From the NCBI GenBank assembly GCA_016707525.1, contig JADJHP010000004.1:124001-188000 (forward strand): a stretch of DNA of 64,000 nucleotides. Direction: 5' to 3'. The stretch is from Ignavibacteriota bacterium (lineage in GTDB: Bacteria > Bacteroidota > Ignavibacteria > UBA10030 > UBA6906). Below, one piece after another: positions 18,140-28,161 of this stretch (positions are counted from its first letter, which is position 1; every line of letters starts with the position of its first letter). Below the pieces are notes generated by a model that saw only the letters and a program-made list of their open reading frames with translations, was not told where the DNA came from and made no database searches. Both the position numbers and the translations under genes were made by a program.

Positions 18140-20833
18140 ATGGAAGCCTATGTCTTTCTTCTCATGATCGCGATTGTCTACCTGCTCGTGAAGGTGAGCG
18201 GGCTGTCGACGAAGCTCCGGGAACTCGAGACGCGCGTCTCTCTGCTCGCCGCACCACCGCAGAGCGCGGAGCAGCATGCACCCGCACCGGAGCAGCAGAA
18301 GAGCGCCGCCGTCCCCCCACCCCTCCCCGGCCCTGCACCGCAGCCGATCGGCATCGCGACACCGGCACCAACGCCTGCGGTAGCGCCACCTCCCCCCCCG
18401 CCACCGCCGCCGAAGAAGCAGCGGACCTCGCAGGAGTGGGAATGGCTCATCGGCGGCAAACTCTTGAACCGCATCGCCGCGGTCGCCCTCGTGCTCGGCG
18501 TGAGCTTCTTCCTGAAGTATGCCATCGACAGAAATTGGATCTCCGAATGGCTTCAGATCGGGATCGGACTCGCCGCCGGCGGCACCCTCCTCTTCGGCGC
18601 CTCGCGGATGCAAAAGAAGGGGTTCCAGATCTTCTCTCAGGGCCTGGTCGGCGCAGGGATCGCGATCCTCTATATCTCCGTCTATGCAAGCTTCAACTAT
18701 TACAGCCTCGTGTCTCAACCGGTCGCGTTCCTGATGATGGGGGCGGTGACGGTCGTAACGTTTACCCAGGCATTCCGCTATGACTCGCTCGCCGTCTCGC
18801 TCCTCGGATGGGCCGGCGGGTTCGCCACACCGTTCCTGCTGAGCCGCGGGGAGGCACATGCCGCAGGCCTGTTCGGCTACCTCGCGCTGCTCGATGCCGG
18901 GCTCCTTGCCGTCATTGCGGCCCGGAAGAAATGGTGGATACTGCTCCCCCTCGCGTTCGCCGCCACGTACGGGATCTTCGGGCTGTGGCTCGACACGAGA
19001 TCGGGACATGAGGATGACATCACCGGAGCGATCGCCGTCACGATCTTCTGGCTTCTCTTCCATGGTATCGACCTGTTCCGCAGCATGCGGGAGCGATCCG
19101 CGGCCTGGGTCCTGGAGCGTGTCATTGCCGTGCTGAACGGTCTGTTCTTCTATTTCGCATTCTTCTATCTCCTCGACGATCATCTCCACGACTGGATGGG
19201 CCTCTTCACGCTGGTCGCGTCCGCGATCTATGCCGGTTCGATGGCGATCTTCGCGCGCAGCACCTCCGCCCGCCGCGACCCGGCCGCGTGGTACTCCGTG
19301 GCGGCACTGGCGCTCCTCATCTGCGCCACCGAAACCCAGTTCGATGGCTTCGCGACGACCTATTGTTTTGCCATCGAAGTTGCGCTGCTCGCACTGCTCG
19401 CACGCTGGCGCTCGGGGGATCTCGTCTGGGGCGCCGCCACGATCCTGCTGGCATGGGCGACGCTGTCGTTACTGTTCCAGGAACATGCCTGGACGATGTT
19501 CACCGTCGAGGGCACCATCCCGATCCTGAATGAACGCGCGCTGGCCTTCGTCATGCTCGTCGGGTCAGCCGCTGCCGCACTGTTCCTGACCCCGGGTGGA
19601 GAACGCCCCTGGACCCCGCTTGCGCGGGGAACGCTCCATGCCATATGGGCAGGTCTGCTCGGTGTCCTGCTGCCTGTCGAGATCACGGATGCCCTGCGTA
19701 CGGCCGCCGATCGTGCCGGGGAGATGATGGGGCGGCATCTCCGCTACATGATCGGGCCATCGATCGGATTGGCGTGGGCAGCATACGGAGCACTGCTTGC
19801 GTTCCTGACGCGGGGGAAACAACTCGTGGTCCTGCACGTCTTTGCGGCGTTCCTCGGTATCCTGGGCGCGGTCGTGACAGCATCGTGGAACGGGGCCGGA
19901 TTCACCCCGCCGGAATGGTTCACGGTGATCTTCAACCTGCACTTCGCCGCATCGGCCCTGACGTTCACCGCACTCGTGTGGCTCTCCCGGACGTTCGCCG
20001 CAGCGAATGGGTTCGTTCGTACACTCTCGCACGTCTTCGCCGCATCATGGATCGTGGTCGGTTTTGCCACGCTCACCACCGAGATCGTGGAGCTCTACGC
20101 CCAATGGATCAGGTTCGCCGATCTCGAAGGGGCTCTCCCTTTCGCCCGGCTCATGGTGCTTGCGGCAGCCTGGGCACTCTATGGCGTCGTGGTCTTCTTC
20201 ACCGGAACGCGGCAAGCGCGTTCGGTGCCGCTCGTGGGGGGACTCGTCCTGATCGTCGCCGGGTGGGCCACCGCGCTCTTCCGGGGGATCGCCTTTGAAC
20301 CGATCCTGGACTTCACACCCATCCTGAACGTGCGCCTGGGGGCGATCGTGGCTACCGTCCTCGCGCTCCTTGCGATGCGCATGCTTGCGACACGATACGA
20401 GAATACACGGACATGGACGAAACCCGTCGCCCCCGTGCTCCGCATCATGACCGCCCTCCTGGTCCTCACGCTTGTCACCGGAGAGATCAGGGACTACTTC
20501 GAGAAGGCGATCGCCCTGCAGGATCCTTCCGTTGCCGGACGTGAGCTTGAGAGCATCAAGCAACTCATGCTTTCGGGTGCGTGGCTCGCGTTCTCGATCT
20601 CGCTGATGGCATACGGCATCTTGGGACGGGAGCGGATCCTGCGGATGCTCGCCATCGTCCTCTTCGGCGTGGCGATCCTGAAGATCTTCATCTACGATCT
20701 GTCGTTCCTTGAAACGCTGTACAGAATATTCTCCTTCATCGGGCTCGGACTGATCCTGCTCGCGGTGTCGTATCTGTACCAACGGTTCCGGGATGTGATA
20801 CTGGGGGATGAGAAGAACGCTACGGGCGAATGA
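18140..20833 (+). CDS. DUF2339-family polytopic membrane protein
   Basis: 897 residues from ATG 18140. A first membrane helix (VFLLMIAIVYLLVKV) leads into a short coiled segment (LSTKLRELETRVSLL). A Pro/Ala-rich linker with a run of prolines follows, then the family block QEWEWLIGGKLLNRIAAVALVLG. The rest is a long series of hydrophobic helices, more than twenty, typical of DUF2339 proteins. Its function is unknown; it sits in the inner membrane. It may be read through from pntB or have its own promoter. The last 14 bases overlap the end of the convergent phospholipase-D-like gene. Confidence 0.85.
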   Translation: MEAYVFLLMIAIVYLLVKVSGLSTKLRELETRVSLLAAPPQSAEQHAPAPEQQKSAAVPPPLPGPAPQPIGIATPAPTPAVAPPPPPPPPPKKQRTSQEWEWLIGGKLLNRIAAVALVLGVSFFLKYAIDRNWISEWLQIGIGLAAGGTLLFGASRMQKKGFQIFSQGLVGAGIAILYISVYASFNYYSLVSQPVAFLMMGAVTVVTFTQAFRYDSLAVSLLGWAGGFATPFLLSRGEAHAAGLFGYLALLDAGLLAVIAARKKWWILLPLAFAATYGIFGLWLDTRSGHEDDITGAIAVTIFWLLFHGIDLFRSMRERSAAWVLERVIAVLNGLFFYFAFFYLLDDHLHDWMGLFTLVASAIYAGSMAIFARSTSARRDPAAWYSVAALALLICATETQFDGFATTYCFAIEVALLALLARWRSGDLVWGAATILLAWATLSLLFQEHAWTMFTVEGTIPILNERALAFVMLVGSAAAALFLTPGGERPWTPLARGTLHAIWAGLLGVLLPVEITDALRTAADRAGEMMGRHLRYMIGPSIGLAWAAYGALLAFLTRGKQLVVLHVFAAFLGILGAVVTASWNGAGFTPPEWFTVIFNLHFAASALTFTALVWLSRTFAAANGFVRTLSHVFAASWIVVGFATLTTEIVELYAQWIRFADLEGALPFARLMVLAAAWALYGVVVFFTGTRQARSVPLVGGLVLIVAGWATALFRGIAFEPILDFTPILNVRLGAIVATVLALLAMRMLATRYENTRTWTKPVAPVLRIMTALLVLTLVTGEIRDYFEKAIALQDPSVAGRELESIKQLMLSGAWLAFSISLMAYGILGRERILRMLAIVLFGVAILKIFIYDLSFLETLYRIFSFIGLGLILLAVSYLYQRFRDVILGDEKNATGE

Positions 20834-21250
20834 CGGGGACGGAGTTCACGAGGTCCAGCACGATCTGCCGTTCCATCTGCACACGGAGGGCGTCGTCCAG
20901 GCAGAAGATCGCAGATTCATGGTTGTTGTCGGCCGAGTAGGAATCGTAGTTCCAGCTCCCGATCCCGATGAGCAGGCGGTCGAAGGAGAATTCCTTCGCG
21001 TGAATGTAGTTCATATACTGGTAGACGCGCGCGCCCGCGTCCATGAACGGGCGGGTCACTGCCCGGGTGGCCTGTGCCACTTCCCTCCCCGCCCCATCGA
21101 TCACGGGCGTCATCACATCCACCCACATGGGATCCCCGATCAGCTCCGAATCCCACACCCGGCTCCGCAGGAAGATCGTTGATTCCCCCCAGCCCCCATC
21201 GGCGCCGTTCGTGATGAACGTCCCGTTGAAACCGGGCTGGCGGCACTTCT
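20820..21250 (-). pseudogene. Phospholipase D-like protein, 3' part after frameshift
   Basis: This stretch, in a different frame from the segment upstream, encodes the C-terminal end of the same protein: RQPGFNGTFITNG, then the second HKD motif HAKEFSFD with the following GSWNYDSYSADNNHE block expected after it in PLD enzymes. No start codon with a ribosome binding site exists here. Joining it to 21242-22645 needs one base to be restored near 21240-21262. With both HKD motifs the joined protein would be complete, so either the gene is newly broken or the base was lost in sequencing. The stop lies inside the last codons of the convergent DUF2339 gene. Confidence 0.7.
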
Positions 21251-22645
21251 CAGCATCACCCCCGCGAGCACATCGATCGCGCTGCCCGATGGGCCGGTGA
21301 TCGAGCATTCGATACCCGGCGTCTTGACAACGAACGAGTGCTGTGCTCTCCGGGCGTAGTACGTGAGCAGTGTGACGATACTCTGGGTATCGGCATCATC
21401 GCCCTGCACCGCCACGCGGCAGAGCCCCCGGGTGCGCATCACGGGGTCGCTGAGCCAGGCCGCATAGTGCTCGCTCCCCCGGAGGGCGGCAGCGCGCTCC
21501 GCGGATCTCCGCGCCGTGAGCACGGATTCGGCGGCTGCGATCGGGTGCCCCTGCCGGTCGTACCGTTTCCAGAGCCCGATGAAACTCCCGAGGAGATCCG
21601 TGACCGCCGGCCCGCGAAACAGCACATCGGTATCTCTGTTCTGAAAGTCGAAACCCGTCGCTGTATTCTCATAGTCCAGCACGTTCATCCCACCGAGGAT
21701 CGCCTCTTCCCCGTCACGGATCCAGAACTTGTTGTGGAACATGCGGTCCATCTGGTTCAGACGTTTGTCCGCGACACGCGCAACGGGGATGCCTTCGCGT
21801 TCGAGGATACCGATGGCGAAACTGGAGATCGAGAACGTGTAGAAGTCGTCAACGATCACGCGCACATCGACGCCCGCCCGCTTGCGCTCGATCATCGCTG
21901 ACACCAGCGACCGGCCGCTGGAATCGGCAACGATGGCCATGACCCCGACATACAGGGAGTGCCGGGCCTGGCGGACGAGCCTGAGCTTCTCGGGATAGGA
22001 CTGCACGCCGTTGAAGAGGGCCCGCAGGGTATTGCCGGCGGTCAAAGAGGTCTGCGTTTCCCGATCGAGCATCTCCTGGAATCCCGGGTCGAAGTACGCT
22101 GATCCCTCCCACTCGACCGAGGGATCGGAGCCAAGCCGGCGGTCGTAAAATGCAAGAGGGTGATCGAGATGCTTCACCGGCGGGTAGAACATGCCACCCC
22201 AGGCTGCGAGCGTGCGGTACGGGCGGACGGCCACTCCACGCCGCTCGTCGAACGGCATCCGGCTGAATGCATCATACGTGGCAGCGAGCAGATCCTCTCT
22301 CCCCGACCGCGACACGAACAGGTCCTGATCAAGCCGGAACAGGTCCTGGATCTCTTCCCAGGAACAATACGAAGGCGCAATGATCCGTCGCCCGTTGAAC
22401 GGATCCGAGGTGAAGACCAACCGGTTGCCGCGGGCAGATGTATCGGGCATCGCGGGCAGGATCAGTCCGCCTGTCCGTTCACGGTAGTACCTCGCCAGAT
22501 CCACCAGTGGGACCTGTGGGCGGTCGCGCAGTTCGACCAGGTATGTTCCGCCGATGTTCAACGAAGTGCACGACACGCACACCCCCGGGAGTGCGAGGAG
22601 GAGAAGCCGAAAGAGATACGCGCGGTAACGGTCAGCGGCGGACAT
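21242..22645 (-). pseudogene. Phospholipase D-like lipoprotein, 5' part (frame broken near 21250)
   Basis: The ATG at 22645 overlaps the end of the upstream outer-membrane protein gene by 14 nt. The N-terminus (LLLLALPGVCVSC) is a lipoprotein signal peptide. The first PLD domain carries HNKFWIRDGEEAILGG, a full HxK(x)4D motif at around residue 300. The protein continues in frame through SAIDVLAGVMLRSA, after which homology moves to another frame. The family includes cardiolipin synthases and phospholipase D-like hydrolases with two HKD motifs; a lipid-anchored form facing the periplasm is expected. In the raw frame the chain runs on to 21140 with unrelated residues. Confidence 0.75.
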
Positions 22646-23678
22646 ACACGTTGATCCCCAGATAGTACCGGAGTGCTCGATCCGTTAACTCCGTCGACTG
22701 GAAGTCGACATACTCCCATTCCTTCTGAACCCCTCCTGTGAAGTTCACCCACCGCCCGGTCGCCTGGATCCCGAAGTTCACGGTGGTCCGCGCGATGTCC
22801 GCGAAGACGACCTTGTGCGATCCCGTGATCACCGCCCCTGTCGAGAATCCGTATTCACCGCTGATGTAGGCCCCCAGGTTGACGAGCGTGTTCATGTTCC
22901 ATCCGATGGCCGTGGTCCATCCGATCGAGCCGATTTTTGCGCCGACGAACCGGACCGGATCGGCAACCTGCGCCTGATATTTCATGCCGAGAAGGTCCAC
23001 CGCGAAGCAGAGAGCGATGTTCACCCCTCCTTTGCGGGGAGAGAGGGGCATCACATACCCCCCGGAGATCTGCTGCCATGTCAGTTCGGCTTCGATCCTC
23101 CGGTTCATGGTGCGGTCGCCTCCTACGAGCAGATTCCAACGATTGATGACGACGCCGATCCCGGGCATGCCGAGGCCACGCGTGGAGGTCCAGTAGTGGG
23201 TGCGCACGCGGAAAGACCTGAGGGTTCGCTCGACGTACGGGTATTCGAAGGTCGCTGACGTTGAGAAGAGATAGTACGGGACATTCTCCTCACGGAGGGG
23301 TTCATACCGCCATTCTTTGAAGCCGGTGGTGCGCAGCTTGAAGAGGAAGCCCGCTACAGCGCTTTCGTACACGGACCAGCCGGTCCCCGCGGAGATCTGG
23401 AACGGAGAATCGAACATGTACTGGAGGCCGTAATAGTCCGCATTGAGGCGTGTGAATGCGGCCTGGATCCAGCTTTCATACGGGCCCGGAACGATGACCC
23501 CGCCGGAGCCCTGCCCTGTATGGTCAGGGGCGTTCTCGGGACCGAAGGGATCGGCGTGCAATGGCAACGAGAGTGCCGAATCTGGAGGTACGGAAGGAGG
23601 GTCTTGTGCCCGGGCGTGCATGGAGCTCAGCCCGAGAACAAGGAGGAGGAAGCCACATCGTGTGACAGATCCTGCCAT
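22632..23678 (-). CDS. Outer-membrane beta-barrel-type protein, function unknown
   Basis: 348 residues from ATG 23678. A signal peptide (CGFLLLVLGLSSMHARAQ) is followed by a Pro-rich stretch. The rest is alternating amphipathic beta strands rich in Tyr, Trp and Gly (GGYVMPLSPRKGGVNIAL, YISGEYGFSTGAVITGSHK, YYLGINVYVRR). The chain ends in a strand with aromatic residues, as barrel proteins often do. No enzymatic motif is visible. It lies between a lipoprotein/barrel gene and the PLD-like gene on the same strand, so the three probably form one envelope operon. Confidence 0.6.
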   Translation of the reverse strand: MAGSVTRCGFLLLVLGLSSMHARAQDPPSVPPDSALSLPLHADPFGPENAPDHTGQGSGGVIVPGPYESWIQAAFTRLNADYYGLQYMFDSPFQISAGTGWSVYESAVAGFLFKLRTTGFKEWRYEPLREENVPYYLFSTSATFEYPYVERTLRSFRVRTHYWTSTRGLGMPGIGVVINRWNLLVGGDRTMNRRIEAELTWQQISGGYVMPLSPRKGGVNIALCFAVDLLGMKYQAQVADPVRFVGAKIGSIGWTTAIGWNMNTLVNLGAYISGEYGFSTGAVITGSHKVVFADIARTTVNFGIQATGRWVNFTGGVQKEWEYVDFQSTELTDRALRYYLGINVYVRR

Positions 23679-23783
23679 AAGCCATCCGGAGAAGAAAGAA
23701 CTGGTGTGGTCTTTGAGATGGTACCAATCCGGACGGTCAAAGGCAAGGTGAAGCACGCGAAGACAGGAACGCCCGGCCCGCTG

Positions 23784-24760
23784 TCACATCCCTACGCGGA
23801 AACCAAGCTGGACGAAAGGCATCAGGATGATGTTCGGCTCCTTGAAGGTATCCGAGACGTCGAGCAGCGCACGGACGCCCCCGGTGAGGATGATATCCGG
23901 TGTGGGCTCGATGTAGACCCCCGGTGTCAGGCCGATGAACGAGGCACGGGTTGCTATCTCCCCTGAACCCGATGTCGACTGAATGGGGAGGAACAGGAGG
24001 AAATCCGTTGTGGTCCGCGATACGGGAGTGTAACTCAGGACCGGTTGGTTGATATAATTGAATTGGAGAAAGAGATCCAGTGGCCAGGACGGGAGCACGG
24101 TGTTGATCGTGAGCGATCCGTAGTAGCCGATCCCCCCTTTGGTATCGCGGTCAAAGTAGTAGGCGGTATCCACGGACGTCGTCGAATTATCGAAGAACCA
24201 TTCGGTCTTCACCGTTGTGATCGTGGCCGTGCGGGCCTGGTATTCAAGATACTGCGCAAAGACACCGAGGTCGAGACGCACCCGGACGGGCCTCTGCTCG
24301 CGCGTGAAGAAACCAACCCCGGCCTGCCAACCGAGCCGGCTGGCTCCGGATGCGCGGGAGAACGCACCGCCGACCGTGAGCGCCATGCCCTCCCAGGCAA
24401 TGTCAAGATCGATCCCTCCGGAGAATTCCGGACGTTTCCAGTCCATGTTGTACTGCGGGATCACCCGTGCGTAGGACGTTGAACCATCCGGGCGCTGCAC
24501 GAGCTCGGGCGCATAGAGCCACCCGTTGGTTCCCGAACCCTCGATGTTGCCGGCAAGGTTGTCTCTTCCCTGCTGTACGGCATAGAAAGAGAACGTCACG
24601 GCATTCTTTGAATGATCTGTGACGACATGGACGGGGGTGAAGCGACGGGTCCGGTGACATGAGCATCGCGGATATAGGTCTGCACCTCTTGTGTCGCCGT
24701 ACATCCGGCAAGGACGCAGACTGCGAGGACAGCGCACGTGATCGGGAATATGCGGGCCAA
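23784..24760 (-). pseudogene. Outer-membrane lipoprotein/beta-barrel-type protein, frame broken near 24610-24660
   Basis: A TTG at 24760, directly after GGAGG, opens a frame with a clear lipoprotein signal peptide (ARIFPITCAVLAVCVLAGC) and TATQEVQTYIRDAHVTGPVAS, which stops at 24596. In another frame, FTPVHVVTDHSKNAVTFSFY begins a long beta-rich chain that runs to 23784 and ends FVQLGFRVGM, a barrel-like C-terminus. One missing base between about 24610 and 24660 would join them to a protein of ~325 residues. The longer frame alone (from 24803) starts with a Cys/Arg-rich, non-natural N-terminus, which supports the break. The function is unknown. It is the first gene of the envelope set that runs down to the PLD-like gene. 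Confidence 0.6.
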
Positions 24761-24856
24761 AGAACCTCCATGGTGATGTCCCTTCCAATATACGGATGGG
24801 CATCCTCGATGTGTCACAGAATTGTCAGAAATCGGGGGGGGGGATAAGGCGATCCG

Positions 24857-24886
24857 TTGACTTTGAGGGCGTCGGAGGGGTATATT
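24857..24886 (+). promoter_or_regulatory. Promoter of lacZ
   Basis: TTGACT (24857-24862), 18-nt spacer, TATATT (24881-24886). A run of ten G (24834-24843) lies just upstream. The minus-strand lipoprotein gene has a TATATT box at 24792-24787, so the two transcripts diverge from a region of about 150 nt. Confidence 0.55.
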
Positions 24887-24948
24887 GAATCGATTCGGCA
24901 TTTCGTACCCTGACTTCACCTCTCCTCACAGCACACCGGACCATCAGC

Positions 24949-27008
24949 ATGAAGACCATTCTCAGGTTCCTCATTGTGGTATTCGCTATTGGCATTCCCC
25001 TCGACCGCCCTGGCACAGGGGAGCGCGGACACCACACTGCCGGCCGATCTGAAGAACCCCCGTATCACCGGGATCAATAATGAGCCCATGCACGCGACCC
25101 TGATGCCGTTCCAGAGCGGCGATGCCGCACTCAAGGGATCGCGCGAGGGATCATCCTTCTATCATTCGTTGAATGGCCAGTGGAAATTCTCCTGGGTATC
25201 CAAACCCGCTGATCGCCCCACGGATTTCTACAAGCCGGCGTTCGATGTGTCGGGCTGGAAGGAGATCACCGTCCCGGGCAACTGGCAGTTCCAGGGATAC
25301 GACATTCCGATCTACGTCAACATCAAGTATCCATTCAAGAAAGACCCGCCCTACATTCCTGCAGAATTCAACCCGGTCGGTTCCTACCGGCGCACCTTTA
25401 CCGTGCCGCAGGGTTGGGACGGCCGTCAGGTCTTCCTCCATTTCGCCGGTGTCGAGTCCGCGTTCTACGTGTGGGTGAACGGCACGCGGATCGGACTCGG
25501 GAAGGACAGCCGCACTCCGGTGGAATTCAACGTCACGCCTTTCCTCAGGTCCGGTGAGAACTCGATCGCCGTGCAGGTCTATCGGTGGTGCGATGGCTCC
25601 TATCTGGAGGACCAGGATTTCTGGCGCCTCTCCGGCATCTACCGCGACGTGTATCTCTATTCCACACCCGGGTTGCACATACGGGATTTCGAAGTGAACG
25701 CGTCGCTGTCCGAGAACTACACGAAGGCCCTCTTCTCGGTGGTTGCGCGGGTACGGAATTATGGCACCACCGACATGGCCGCGCCTTCGGTCGAGGTCAC
25801 CCTGATCGAGGGGGACACGGTCGTTGCCCGCACCATCGCGGTCGGCAAGACCGGGGTTGCCCTTATCACTCCCGGCGCCGAGGCGATCATTCCTGTCACG
25901 GGTATCATCACTGCCCCGCAACTCTGGGCCGCGGAAACACCCCATCTCTATCGTGTCCTTCTGACGCTCCGCGACGGTCAAGGCAATGCCATCGAATACG
26001 AGCAATGCCGGTTCGGCTTCCGGGAAGTAGTTGTGCGCGGCGGGCAGCTCCTCGTGAACGGCAAACCCATCCTCATCAAGGGGGTGAACCGTCATGAACA
26101 CGATCCGGACCTCGGCCATGTGATGACGGACGCCTCGATGATCCAGGACATCCGGTTGATGAAGCAGCACAACATCAACACCGTGCGGACCTGCCACTAT
26201 CCGGACGTTCCCCGCTGGTATGAACTCTGCGACCGGTACGGGCTCTACGTCATCGATGAGGCGAATATTGAATCGCACGGGGTCGGCTATGCGCCGGACC
26301 AGACGCTCGCCAACAAGCCTGAATGGCTGGCGGCGCACATGGATCGTGTCCAGCGCATGGTGGAGCGCGACAAGAATCACCCATCCGTGATCCTGTGGTC
26401 GCTCGGCAATGAAGCCGGCGACGGCACGAACTTCCAGGCCATGAGCGAATGGGTGCACCGGCGCGACGCATCGCGGCCCGTCCACTATGAGCGCGCCGGC
26501 CGGGCAGCACACACGGATATCGTGTGCCCGATGTATTCACACATCAGCACCCTGCTGGACTACGCCAGTGAACACCGTGACCGCCCGTTCATCATGTGCG
26601 AGTATGCACACGCCATGGGGAATTCCGTCGGCAATCTGCAGGACTACTGGGATGTGATCGAAGCCCACGATCAGTTGCAGGGAGGCAGCATCTGGGACTG
26701 GGTGGATCAGAGTTTCCGGCGCACGACAGCGGATGGGCGGGTGTACTTTGCCTATGGTGGCAACTATGGCGAACCGGATACCGACACGAACTTCTGCTGC
26801 AACGGGCTCGTGCTTTCCGATCGCACCATCACGCCCAAGACCCTTGAAGTGAAGAAGGTCTATCAGAGCATCAAGTTCAAACTCGTGAACGCAAAGAATG
26901 GGGCACTGAAGGTCCGGATCCGCGATGCGTATTTCTTCACCTCCCTGCAGCCGTTCCTGTTTCGCTGGGAGCTTATGCAGGACGGGCAGAAGATCCAGAA
27001 CGGAATAC
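24949..27008 (+). pseudogene. lacZ: Beta-galactosidase GH2 (LacZ type), 5' part with two frame breaks
   Basis: Signal peptide MKTILRFLIVVFAIG starts at ATG 24949, but the rest of it (PSTALAQGSADTT) is in the next frame. Removing one C from the CCCC run at about 24997-25000 joins them into a perfect signal peptide. The protein then shows the jelly-roll, the Ig-like domain and the TIM barrel of GH2: acid/base Glu in SLGNEAGDGTNF and nucleophile Glu in MCEYAHAMGNS. Near 27000-27010 the frame changes again (QKIQNG to LPAFTTGPGD), one base in excess. The enzyme would hydrolyse terminal beta-galactosides in the periplasm or at the surface. The reading frame as given runs from 24974 (a TTG) to 27334, but its last ~110 residues are out of register. 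Confidence 0.82.
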
Positions 27009-28151
27009 TTGCCGGCCTTCACCACCGGCCCTGGCGACAGTATCGAGGTTGTTGTTCCCGTTCCCAAGGTGAAGCCCGACCCGGCGGCCGAGTATCACCT
27101 GACGGTCACGGCCGAACTGAAGGAGCGCACCCTGTGGGCCGACGCGGGCCATGTGGTCGCAGCGGAACAGTTCCCTCTCGCGTGGCATGTGCGCCGCCTG
27201 CCCCCGCTTACCACGCCCCTCCCGCCTGTCTCGCAGGAGGAGCGTGGCACGACGGTACGTCTGTTCGGCCCGGAATGGCAGATCACCTTCGACCGGTCCA
27301 CCGGGCTCATGACCTCATGGACGGATCACGGTGAGCAGCGGATAGTTGAGGGGCTCACGCCGCGGTTCTGGCGCGCACCGACGGACAATGATTTCGGGAA
27401 CAAGATGAATGCACGGTGTGACATCTGGCGCACAGCAAGCCAGCATCGCACGGTAGCATCGTTCGCGGTGGATCGCATCTCGGCGTCGGCGATCCGGGTC
27501 ACGACCGTGCACGTAGTGGCAGACACCGTTGCACGGACCACGACGTCCATGACCGTGCATGGCAACGGTGACGTCCTGGTGGACTTCCGGGTTGTCCCGC
27601 TGAGTGCGAATCTCCCTGAGATGCCACGGGTTGGCATGAGCATGCAGGTTCCGGCCTCTACGGAGAACATCGAGTGGTACGGACGCGGGCCACAGGAGAC
27701 CTATGCCGACCGGAAGACCTCAGCCTTTGTTGGTATGTACAAGGGCAAGGTCGCCGATCAACTCTTCCCGTATGTCAGTCCGCAGGAAAGCGGTTATCAC
27801 ACGGATACACGATGGGTGGCCCTGACCGATGCGAGCGGGAGTGGACTTCTCGCGACGGCGGTGGACCACGTGTGTTTCTCCGCCCTTCCCTACACGGCGG
27901 AAGATCTCACACAGAGATCGCGCGGAACCATGTACCCCACCGAGCTGGTCGCCCGCCCCTTCGTCACGTGGTATCTCGATCTCGGGCAGATGGGTGTTGG
28001 CGGCGACGATTCCTGGGGGGCACGGACACATCCCGAATACACCTACCCCGCAAAGGAGTATGGGTATCGTTTCTGGTTGCAGGCACTGACCCCCTCGATG
28101 AAAGCGGAGGCCCGGGGGCGCCAGTTCGGATTCCCACCCGCGGCACGGTAA
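27005..28151 (+). pseudogene. lacZ: Beta-galactosidase GH2, 3' part (small-chain domain)
   Basis: In the frame that opens from 26925 the sequence LPAFTTGPGDSIEVVVP continues the upstream protein. It contains the LacZ C-terminal beta-sandwich: RFWRAPTDNDFGNKM, WYGRGPQETYADRK and SPQESGYHTDTRWVAL, all conserved in domain 5. Together with the upstream part the enzyme is about 1065 residues, normal for LacZ. No independent start signal exists here, so it is the tail of one gene and not a separate subunit. The C1 peptidase gene follows 10 nt after the stop and may be co-transcribed. Confidence 0.82.
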
Positions 28152-28161
28152 AGAGGACACC

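Noticed and set aside
20820..21308. The PLD 3' fragment as an independent gene
   Set aside because: The frame from 21308 starts with a Cys/Arg-rich unnatural segment, and the homologous part begins only near the frame break. The second HKD motif belongs with the first in one protein.
24403..24771. ATG 24771 frame near the lipoprotein start
   Set aside because: It uses a third frame without hydrophobic signal or barrel strands. The TTG at 24760 after GGAGG gives a textbook lipoprotein signal.
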